Shown here in pieces: positions 6,950 through 13,076 of a DNA stretch of 13,076 bases. A program made the translations under genes and the position numbers. A model generated the notes under the pieces. It saw only the letters and a list, made by a program, of their open reading frames with translations, was not told the origin of the DNA and ran no database searches. Position 1 is the first letter of the stretch, and each line of letters begins with the position of its first letter. Origin of the DNA: Candidatus Uhrbacteria bacterium RIFOXYB12_FULL_58_10 (lineage in GTDB: Bacteria; Patescibacteriota; Patescibacteriia; UBA9934; GWF2-40-263); assembly GCA_943357275.1 (NCBI GenBank), contig CALRGL010000023.1, positions 1 to 13,076 of the forward strand. Reading direction: 5' to 3'.

Positions 6950-8476
6950 TTATTCATTTTTGGTTTTTCCTAGAACAACCACAAACCCAGCGTACATCCA
7001 GAAATAAAACGCAATTGTTCTAATTTCAAAAAGAGTTGAAGTAAAGGCATTAAATGCAACAGCAATCACAAGCGCACAAAACCCTAAACAGAGTGCCTGT
7101 ACAAACGGATCTTTCGTTAATTGATACGAACGAAATGAAGACGCAAATAGCCCAAAGATGATCCAAAGATACAAAATCATTCCGAGCGTTCCTAATTCTC
7201 CCCAAAGGGAAAACCAGTTGTTATCGATAAATCCTTCTGTTCCATACACCCCAAACGGCAATCCAGCTTTTTCATAAACAACGGTATTACGCAACGCCGC
7301 AGCCGCGCCTCCGCCGTATTGTCCTGGCCCCCATCCAAACACCGGAGCTTTCGAAACAATGTCCAGTGGAGTATGCACAAACCAAAACGTCCGACCAAGC
7401 CCGTAGTACTCCCCTGACCAACGTGCATAACTAAACGATTCAAAGAAACGTTCCGTAAGCGTCTGTCCAGAGCCTTCTGTGAGCAAAGAAACACGTAAAC
7501 CTGAGGAACCTAAAATCAACAACAACGCTACAACAAAACCAACAAACCCCATGGCAACACGCTTATCTTTCTTTATCCAAAGTCCGATAAATAAAAATCC
7601 AAGGAGAAAAGCAAACCAAGAGGCACGAGAATACGTCAGAACAAGCGTTGGAAGTCCCAACAAAAAGACCCAGGGCAAGAGCGATTCAAATTGCTTTCCC
7701 CGTTGTTTGGTAAACAAAAATCCTGCAGCGATTAACAAAAAGACGTAGAGAAAATTTCCCAAACGATCATAACGACCAAGTGTGGCAAAAACACGTGAAC
7801 CTGGATCCCAAAATTGATCGACTCCTTCTGTGAGCGTAATGGTTCCAAATGAATGTCCTTCGGAAGGAAGAAGGAACTTATCAAGCGGTTGACCAACAAA
7901 CGATTGGGCAATTCCCAAAACAGCCTGAAACAAGACAATTCCAAACATCATCGAGGTAAGTCCACGAACAAACGCTTGAGAAGGCTTGAGTTGAACGATT
8001 AAAAAAAAGACTAAGACAAAACGTAAAATCTGACGAATCCCTAAAAGGGCAATCGAGACGGGAACAAAATTAATCAAAACAGATGCGATGATGCTTATGA
8101 TCAGCAAGACCAGAGGTGTATCGGCAAACGTTGATTGGAATTTTATTTTTCCTGTGAAAAGTTGGATCAAAACAACAAAGGCAACAAGATAAATCAACCC
8201 TTCAGAGAAATAACGAGCGATAAGATAAACATCATCCGGAGCAAACTTTAACAAAAAGGATTCAAACGGAAGATAAATCGCGAGAAATCCAAGAATCAAA
8301 ATTGGTCGCGTAAACACAACCACTAGAGCAATAAGAGAAACGAGTCCAGCAATCACGATTCCAGGAGAAAAAATTGACTGAAAAAGGATGAGTAAAAGAA
8401 GCAAACAAAAAAGACCTCCCACAAAAAGCTTTGTGTGCTCCTCTGCACGACGATACACCAGTCGCAGGTCGATCAT
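6950..8476 (-). CDS. O-antigen ligase/polymerase-like integral membrane protein (Wzy_C superfamily)
   Basis: A 508-residue protein dominated by about 11-12 hydrophobic helices with a large loop between roughly residues 335 and 415. Family signatures are LTYSRASWFAFLLG (Y282-S283-R284, equivalent to the conserved S/T-R-G/A motif of the ligase/polymerase superfamily), KAPVFGWGPGQYGGG (380-389, the usual G-x-G loop) and a downstream DNNWFSLWGELG segment. Proteins of this family join lipid-linked oligosaccharides to each other (Wzy polymerase) or to a lipid or protein acceptor (WaaL or protein O-oligosaccharyl ligase) on the outer face of the membrane. Sequence alone cannot separate these roles. 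In a cell envelope without lipopolysaccharide, polymerisation of a capsule-like glycan or protein glycosylation is more likely; this is inference. It is the first gene of an operon with the GT4 gene 2 bases downstream and has its own near-leaderless promoter. Confidence 0.85.
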   Translation of the reverse strand: MIDLRLVYRRAEEHTKLFVGGLFCLLLLLILFQSIFSPGIVIAGLVSLIALVVVFTRPILILGFLAIYLPFESFLLKFAPDDVYLIARYFSEGLIYLVAFVVLIQLFTGKIKFQSTFADTPLVLLIISIIASVLINFVPVSIALLGIRQILRFVLVFFLIVQLKPSQAFVRGLTSMMFGIVLFQAVLGIAQSFVGQPLDKFLLPSEGHSFGTITLTEGVDQFWDPGSRVFATLGRYDRLGNFLYVFLLIAAGFLFTKQRGKQFESLLPWVFLLGLPTLVLTYSRASWFAFLLGFLFIGLWIKKDKRVAMGFVGFVVALLLILGSSGLRVSLLTEGSGQTLTERFFESFSYARWSGEYYGLGRTFWFVHTPLDIVSKAPVFGWGPGQYGGGAAAALRNTVVYEKAGLPFGVYGTEGFIDNNWFSLWGELGTLGMILYLWIIFGLFASSFRSYQLTKDPFVQALCLGFCALVIAVAFNAFTSTLFEIRTIAFYFWMYAGFVVVLGKTKNE

Positions 8477-8485
8477 AACGATTCT

Positions 8486-8494
8486 ATTTTAACA
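8486..8494 (-). promoter_or_regulatory. Extended -10 promoter for the glycan operon
   Basis: On the minus strand TGT-TAAAAT (8494 to 8486) forms an extended -10 element. The expected transcription start is about 8479, 3 bases before the ATG at 8476, so the message would be practically leaderless. I find no good -35, and the element lies directly after the terminator of the upstream gene. Confidence 0.5.
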
Positions 8495-8504
8495 CAAAAA
8501 GAAA

Positions 8505-8535
8505 AAACGGCCTGTGCATCGTGCACAAACCGTTT
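8505..8535 (-). terminator. Intrinsic terminator of the MopE-repeat lipoprotein gene
   Basis: On the minus strand a 14-pair stem (AAACGG-TT-TGTGCA against TGCACA-GG-CCGTTT, the two middle pairs being G-U in RNA) closes a 3-base loop and runs into T6-C-T5. It lies about 20 bases after the TAG stop at 8555-8557, so it ends this unit and insulates the glycan operon from read-through. Confidence 0.85.
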
Positions 8536-8554
8536 GAGTTGACAGCAGAGCCTT

Positions 8555-11500
8555 CTACGGAACGAGTGTTGCCGAGAGTTCACCCACGGTATCGAAGCGA
8601 TGACCGTCGAGACGATTCTGATTCTCGTCAAACGAAGCATTCATCTCATTCGAATCGACATACTCACCCGAGAAGTAGAAATCCCAGTCCCAATGCTCGA
8701 GCGTGACAAAACCCGACACCCACTGACTGTCGTACACCTCCCCCTCGATCGTCCCATGCTGAAGGCCGGGATAAACATTGAGGAAATCTCCGTCATAGGT
8801 GCACGTGACGTTTCCCATAATGTGTCGATCTTGTGCGAGCGAGAACGTGAACGTTGCCGTTCCCGTGCAGGCACCACTGGGGCGACCAAACACCGGATCA
8901 CTCACGCGAATCGAGAACGGTCCTGTATAGGATCCCGCATCGATACAAAGTTCTTCGTTTCCAGGCGTTCCGTCACAATCGTGATCCACATTCGAACCAC
9001 AGACCTCGGAGGCATGCGGGTAAATCGTAGAATCACCGTTGTTGCAGTCACCACTATCCCAGGCGATATTCTCAGGAAAGGCATCGTTAGAACACCAGAT
9101 CACTGGTTCGTTCACGTCGCCCCACCTGTCTGCATCAAAATCCATATAACCCGTCTGAACATCCTTGGGATCCACGCTCATATCCGCAGCGTCGGTGAGT
9201 CCATCACAGTCATTGTCACGACCGTCACAAACTTCCGAACCGTTGGGATTGATCGTGTTGTTGTGGTCATCGCAGTCACGAACGTTGTCGACGTAACCCA
9301 CCTGGGGGCATCCGTCCACACACACCTCGTCTGCTGCACCAAACCCGTCGTGATCTGCGTCCAAACACTTGCGCACCATCACATCCTCATCCACGTCTCC
9401 GTCGCAATCGTTGTCGAGTGCGTCACAGATTTCCGTGGCGAATGTGTTGATTGTACGACTGGAGTCATCACAATCCGCGTTGTTCTGCACAAATCCCAGA
9501 GGAGGCAGACAGGCATTCGTAGGAAGCGAATGTCCATCGCCTTCTCGATCACCATCGCGATCCGGGAAATACGCAAGCGTCACATCTTCATCCGTCTGCC
9601 CATTGCAGTTGTTGTCGACGAGATCACAAACTTCGACAGCAAACGGATTGATCGAGCTGTTTCGATCGTTGCAATCCGCTCCGTCAAGAACATATCCAAT
9701 CGGCTGGCTACACGCACGACGCGTTCGAAGCGCGTTGCCAAAGGTGTCGGTATCGACATCCTGGTACCACGTTCGTGCATCAACGGCAGCTGCTTCATCG
9801 GTCTGACGATTGCAGTTGTCATCGATTCCATTGCACATCTCGGCTGCACCGGGATACACGGCAGGATTCAAATCATCGCAATCGTCCGAAGTGGCCGACA
9901 TCCCCGCAGGGACGTGAGCACACACCCACACAGAACTCGGAGCCATCACACCATGACCGTCACCGTCGGCGTCCGTGAACACGTTCACACCAACCAGCTC
10001 ATCGACGGTTCCATCACAGTCATTGTCAAGACCGTCACAGACCTCTGCTCGCTGATTGGGGTAGAACGTCGGATCTGCGTCATTGCAGTCACCTTCGTTC
10101 TCAGAGTATCCATCGCCATCGTCATCAAAGGCGTTCGTGCCTTCGTCGATCACACCATCGCAGTCATCATCCACGCCGTTTTCGAGCTCGGCATTGTTCG
10201 GATGAATGCTCCCAGCCGTGTCGTCGCAGTCCATGAGATTGTCGAGTGTGCTCGGTGGCTGGTTACAGGAAAAGACGACATTGCTGGCGTCACCGTATCC
10301 ATCCTCATCCACGTCAGGCGCAAACCGCGAGCGCGTTGCGGGGTCAACCGTGGGATCTTCGTCATCGACGAGATTGTCACAGTCTTCGTCCGCATCATTT
10401 CCATCACACACCTCTACTGCATTCGGATTGATGTTCTCATCCTGGTCGTTGCAATCGTCATCGTTGAGCACGCGACGCACGTCTTCGAGACAGCTCAGGA
10501 ATCCCGTTTCCAGGCCCCCGAATCCATCCCCGTCGTCGTCGTCATAACTCATCGTGAGAACACCCTCATCGGCTTCACCATTGCAGTTGTTGTCGACGTG
10601 ATCACACACCTCCATGACGAAGGGGTGAATCGTTGCGTCGTTGTCATTACAATCACGGTGATCAAAGGTACGACCCGCAACAGGCGAACAGCTGAACTGT
10701 TCACTCGTAGGATCGCCGAACGTGTCGAGGTCCAGATCGGCATAGGTGGCGATTTGCACACCGTCGTCGATCAAACCGTTACAGTCGTTGTCCTCACCGT
10801 CACAGATCTCCATGCCATCTGCCTGAACGTCATTATCACCGTCGTCACAATCTCCAGCCTCAAGAAGATATCCCATCGGCTGGTCACATGCGTCAATCGT
10901 GACGTTCGGATTTCCTGCAAGGTCACCGTCTGCATCCTGATACCACACGGCCTCGTCGACCGCGTCTTGATCGATCTCTCCGTCACAATCGTCATCAAGA
11001 CCATTACAGAGCTCATCCACATTCGGATTCACAGAGGCATTTTCATCATCGCAGTCGAGTCGCAGATCATCCATGCTCAGAGCACAAGTGATCTCCGGAC
11101 TGTCTGCTTCAATGTAACCATCGGGCCGTTCACAGGCAAACGTAGCATCCGCGACCTCGCCACCCGCCGTCCCCTCGGGGCACTTGTCGTTGTCGCGATC
11201 AGCGTACCACTTGCGCATCACCTCTTCGTCCGTCTCATCGTCACAATCGTTGTCGACGTGATCACACACCTCTTCCCCATCGGGGTTGATCTGTGCATTT
11301 GCGTCATCACAATCCATGGAGCGCGAGACGACACCTTCGACCGCATCACACAGCTCGATCATCCGCTGAGGATCGCCGTACCCATCGGAATCGGCATCCT
11401 GAAAAAAGATGTGCAAACTGTTGCGAGCCACGGAACCATCTGAGTCATCAGCGGAACCGTTGCAGTCCTCGTCGAGATCGAACAGATCACAGACTTCACG

Positions 11501-12748
11501 CTGACCAGGATTGACCGTGGAATCAGCGTCGTTACAATCACCGCCCATTTCCGTACGACCCTCAGGAATATCGCAACCGAGAATGCCAGTCGTCACTTCG
11601 CCGTAGCCGTCCCCATCCACGTCCGCATAGGTCGTGAACTGAACGCCGTCGTCGATCAGACCATTACAATCGTTGTCCAATTGGTCACAAACTTCGTCGC
11701 CGTAGTTCTGTACCGTATTGTTCTGATCGTCACAGTCACCCGCAAGAGACTCGTAACCTTCCGGCCGAGAACACGACAGAAGAGTGGCAAACGGATTTCC
11801 CGCGTCATCTCCATCTGCGTCCTGATACCACACGAGCATGTCGACCGCATCCTCATCCACTTCCTCATCACAGTCGTCGTCAACCTGATTGCAGGTCTCC
11901 ATAACTGAGGGATGAATGGAAGCGACACGATCATTGCAGTCAAAACCGCTGTTGACCGTGCCTTCGATCTGAGAACACGACAGGAACATCACAAGCGGAT
12001 CGCCTGCACCATCCCCGTCGAAATCTTCGTACCAGACACTGGCATCAACAGCACCTTCGTCAATTTCGCGATTGCAGTCATTATCGAGGCCGTCACAAAA
12101 CTCGGGCGCACCGACAAAGACATTCGAACGCGAGTCATCACAGTCGAATCCATTCTGAACGTATCCTTCCGGACGATGACAGACGATCACGGACTCATCC
12201 GGATTGCCTTCTGCATCTCCATCACGATCACGCCAGAACTGTTCTGAGTCCACAGCATCTTCGTCGATCTCACGGTCACAGTCATCGTCCAGACCGTTAC
12301 ACCGTTCAGGTGCACCGATATAACGAGACGGATCCATGGGACCACAATCGATTGCATCAGGCGTTCCATCTCCATCCATATCAGACGGAAGCTCACGAGC
12401 GTCCACAGGCTGGCTCGCATCGAGCTCAGGCACGGGAACATCTGCAGGCTGACCAACATCGACTTCACCCATTGCGTCAGGCTGAACCTGAGTATCCGGA
12501 TCCATCGAAGCATCGGGAAGAATCGAACCGTCGGGATCAAGGAACGTCACATCTGCCGTAAGACGCGAAGCGTCATGCGGTTGAGGTGAGTTGATGTGAA
12601 CATCTGGACGCGTGGAAGCGTCGGAATCGGAACGTGCGTCGACCACCCCAGCTTCTTCCGGGAACTGTTCGACTGCCTTGTCTGTCACACACCCACCGAA
12701 GAAAAGCGCAAAAAGCGCAGCGGAAACCGCCAAACTCCTGATCTTCAA
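8555..12748 (-). CDS. Giant predicted lipoprotein with about 17 MopE-type putative metal-binding repeats
   Basis: A 1,397-residue protein from a TTG start at 12748. I chose this start because a perfect GGAGGT lies 5 bases upstream and because it puts a signal peptide at the N-terminus: KIRSLAVSAALFALFFGG followed by C20, a lipobox-like cysteine for lipid attachment. Starting at the upstream ATG (12862) would bury that signal. Residues 21-123 are a low-complexity Asp/Ala/Pro/Val linker. Residues about 124-1268 hold about 17 repeats of the Cu-binding_MopE type: an acidic DxDGDGYG stretch, a Cys-Pro-Gly-Tyr segment, then GDCDD, INP, EVCDG, DNDCDG and IDE. The last 128 residues form a beta-rich C-terminal domain (from YTGPFSIRV). 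MopE of Methylococcus binds copper, but most relatives are only putative metal binders; calcium binding and surface display are plausible. GC and codon use are unlike the neighbours and suggest horizontal acquisition. Confidence 0.85.
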   Translation of the reverse strand: MKIRSLAVSAALFALFFGGCVTDKAVEQFPEEAGVVDARSDSDASTRPDVHINSPQPHDASRLTADVTFLDPDGSILPDASMDPDTQVQPDAMGEVDVGQPADVPVPELDASQPVDARELPSDMDGDGTPDAIDCGPMDPSRYIGAPERCNGLDDDCDREIDEDAVDSEQFWRDRDGDAEGNPDESVIVCHRPEGYVQNGFDCDDSRSNVFVGAPEFCDGLDNDCNREIDEGAVDASVWYEDFDGDGAGDPLVMFLSCSQIEGTVNSGFDCNDRVASIHPSVMETCNQVDDDCDEEVDEDAVDMLVWYQDADGDDAGNPFATLLSCSRPEGYESLAGDCDDQNNTVQNYGDEVCDQLDNDCNGLIDDGVQFTTYADVDGDGYGEVTTGILGCDIPEGRTEMGGDCNDADSTVNPGQREVCDLFDLDEDCNGSADDSDGSVARNSLHIFFQDADSDGYGDPQRMIELCDAVEGVVSRSMDCDDANAQINPDGEEVCDHVDNDCDDETDEEVMRKWYADRDNDKCPEGTAGGEVADATFACERPDGYIEADSPEITCALSMDDLRLDCDDENASVNPNVDELCNGLDDDCDGEIDQDAVDEAVWYQDADGDLAGNPNVTIDACDQPMGYLLEAGDCDDGDNDVQADGMEICDGEDNDCNGLIDDGVQIATYADLDLDTFGDPTSEQFSCSPVAGRTFDHRDCNDNDATIHPFVMEVCDHVDNNCNGEADEGVLTMSYDDDDGDGFGGLETGFLSCLEDVRRVLNDDDCNDQDENINPNAVEVCDGNDADEDCDNLVDDEDPTVDPATRSRFAPDVDEDGYGDASNVVFSCNQPPSTLDNLMDCDDTAGSIHPNNAELENGVDDDCDGVIDEGTNAFDDDGDGYSENEGDCNDADPTFYPNQRAEVCDGLDNDCDGTVDELVGVNVFTDADGDGHGVMAPSSVWVCAHVPAGMSATSDDCDDLNPAVYPGAAEMCNGIDDNCNRQTDEAAAVDARTWYQDVDTDTFGNALRTRRACSQPIGYVLDGADCNDRNSSINPFAVEVCDLVDNNCNGQTDEDVTLAYFPDRDGDREGDGHSLPTNACLPPLGFVQNNADCDDSSRTINTFATEICDALDNDCDGDVDEDVMVRKCLDADHDGFGAADEVCVDGCPQVGYVDNVRDCDDHNNTINPNGSEVCDGRDNDCDGLTDAADMSVDPKDVQTGYMDFDADRWGDVNEPVIWCSNDAFPENIAWDSGDCNNGDSTIYPHASEVCGSNVDHDCDGTPGNEELCIDAGSYTGPFSIRVSDPVFGRPSGACTGTATFTFSLAQDRHIMGNVTCTYDGDFLNVYPGLQHGTIEGEVYDSQWVSGFVTLEHWDWDFYFSGEYVDSNEMNASFDENQNRLDGHRFDTVGELSATLVP
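8938..12379 (-). repeat. Region of about 17 tandem MopE-like protein repeats
   Basis: The unit averages about 67 residues (about 200 bases) and is diverged in DNA but regular in protein. By eye I count 17 copies of the core GDCDD...EVCDG.DNDCDG..DE. Copies 5 and 10 (from the N-terminus) have an insertion (DLDEDCN, DADEDCD). Copy 11 reads ELENG in place of EVCDG, so it lacks one cysteine, and it is followed by an unusually short spacer. The last copy is degenerate (CGSNVDHDCDG). Confidence 0.85.
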
Positions 12749-12753
12749 GGGAC

Positions 12754-12759
12754 ACCTCC
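12754..12759 (-). promoter_or_regulatory. Perfect GGAGGT ribosome-binding site that fixes the TTG start
   Basis: GGAGGT on the minus strand is followed by 5 bases (GTCCC) and TTG at 12748-12746. It is the only full Shine-Dalgarno sequence in front of a complete gene in this window and decides between the TTG start and the far upstream in-frame ATG. Confidence 0.85.
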
Positions 12760-12816
12760 ATTGTTTCCCACGCACTAACAGGCATTGCGTAGGGGTTGTT
12801 GAACACCAATTTCTGG

Positions 12817-12858
12817 CCTGATTTTTCGGCAATTCAAGAAAATAGCCGAAAAATAAGG
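12817..12858. other. Hairpin in the predicted 5' leader of the lipoprotein gene
   Basis: Arms 12817-12830 (CCTGATTTTTCGGC) and 12845-12858 (GCCGAAAAATAAGG) are inverted with 13 of 14 positions matching, around a 14-base AT-rich loop. It lies between the predicted minus-strand promoter and the ribosome site, about 60 bases before the latter. It could be a regulatory or stabilising leader structure or the relic of an old insertion. No T tract follows, so it is not a terminator on either strand. Confidence 0.55.
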
Positions 12859-12883
12859 ACAAAAATCATCAAAACGACCGGTT

Positions 12884-12912
12884 TTTTTACCATGTTTAGC
12901 GAAAAGAGTCAA
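12884..12912 (-). promoter_or_regulatory. Predicted promoter of the lipoprotein gene
   Basis: On the minus strand TTGACT (12912-12907), a 17-base spacer and TAAAAA (12889-12884) resemble a sigma70 promoter. Transcription would start near 12877 and leave a leader of roughly 130 bases containing the 12817-12858 hairpin. The -10 matches the consensus at only 4 of 6 positions. Confidence 0.45.
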
Positions 12913-12915
12913 GAG

Positions 12916-12924
12916 TGCTATACT
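12916..12924 (+). promoter_or_regulatory. Possible extended -10 promoter toward the transposase-like gene
   Basis: TGC-TATACT (12916-12924) is an extended -10 on the + strand, about 95 bases before the ATG at 13019. No convincing -35 is present. It nearly abuts the divergent minus-strand promoter, so the two would compete for polymerase. Confidence 0.4.
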
Positions 12925-13018
12925 GATCGAATCCTCTAACCTCAATGCACCACCCCCATTTCCCTTCAAAACACCACCAACTTGTCCACTAGGCCAATTT
13001 CAACGAGGGTTGGAGATT

Positions 13019-13076
13019 ATGAGAGGCCAACAAATCACATCCTTTGAGAGGGAGAAAATTGAACTATATTTGAGGG
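13019..13076 (+). CDS. Probable IS30-family transposase, N-terminal fragment (cut by window end)
   Basis: An ATG at 13019 follows GGAG (13012-13015) by 3 bases and opens 19 codons to the window end. The peptide ITSFEREKIELYLR matches the beginning of the N-terminal helix-turn-helix of IS30/Tra8-type transposases, whose first helix usually reads like L..EER.KI..LL. The catalytic DDE domain would lie beyond the window, so the family is a guess from a short motif. The AT-rich, GGCC-containing stretch just before it (about 12980-13004) could be part of the left terminal inverted repeat of the element. Confidence 0.5.
   Translation, partial: MRGQQITSFEREKIELYLR

Noticed and set aside
8600..11443. 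A 947-codon open frame on the + strand, antisense to the giant lipoprotein gene
   Set aside because: It is in exact antisense codon register and stays open because the sense gene lacks TTA, CTA and TCA codons. Its translation has no recognisable domain, whereas the minus frame gives regular MopE repeats, a signal peptide, a ribosome site and a terminator.
8938..12379. CRISPR-like array
   Set aside because: The periodicity of about 200 bases is diverged at the DNA level and encodes a regular protein repeat. There are no short identical repeats with unique spacers.
12749..12862. N-terminal extension of the lipoprotein to the in-frame ATG at 12862
   Set aside because: It would put the hydrophobic signal and lipobox cysteine at about residues 40-58 and ignore the perfect GGAGGT before TTG. 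The extension also runs through the inverted repeat.
1..13076. tRNA, rRNA or other structured RNA genes
   Set aside because: Reading the intergenic stretches on both strands showed no cloverleaf, conserved TPsiC-like motif or rRNA segment.

Overview
The window looks like a piece of a bacterial genome, most probably from a Candidate Phyla Radiation (Patescibacteria) lineage. That placement is inference. It rests on the style of the secreted and membrane proteins, the moderate-to-low GC of most genes, and the near absence of Shine-Dalgarno sites in front of most genes. All complete genes end in TAA or TAG and none is interrupted by TGA, so nothing suggests a UGA-reassigned code. The theme is the cell surface: secreted or anchored proteins plus a small polysaccharide assembly set.

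Layout. Positions 1-133 hold the apparent 3' end of an unidentified gene. A sigma70-like promoter (179-207) then drives a + strand pair: a 96-residue helix-turn-helix protein (237-527) and, 4 bases later, a secreted glycoside-hydrolase-like protein with five C-terminal FG-GAP/VCBS-type repeats (532-2484). A paired inverted REP-like element (2504-2574) separates these from a membrane-anchored protein with a large extracytoplasmic beta-rich region (2615-4426). Next is a GT4 glycosyltransferase (4550-5704) whose promoter implies a leaderless mRNA. A bidirectional terminator (5708-5740) sits between this gene and a convergent minus-strand operon. That operon, read from right to left, encodes an O-antigen ligase/polymerase-like membrane protein (8476-6950) and a second GT4 glycosyltransferase (6947-5739).

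Upstream of that operon on the same strand lies a separate transcription unit with its own promoter, leader hairpin and terminator. It encodes a very large predicted lipoprotein (12748-8555, 1,397 residues from a TTG start) made of about 17 MopE-type Asp/Cys-rich putative metal-binding repeats. Its base composition, codon use and perfect GGAGGT ribosome site all differ from the neighbouring genes. I read it as horizontally acquired, plausibly from a higher-GC lineage such as Myxococcota/Bradymonadales, where similar proteins are common. At the right edge (13019 onward) the start of a probable IS30-family transposase is cut off by the window end.

How the parts fit. The two glycosyltransferases and the ligase/polymerase probably build or attach an extracellular glycan. 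The repeat lipoprotein, the anchored beta-rich protein and the secreted hydrolase-like protein would populate the same surface. The small helix-turn-helix protein may regulate its own operon with the hydrolase. The most unusual item is the giant MopE-repeat lipoprotein as a self-contained foreign cassette next to an insertion sequence.
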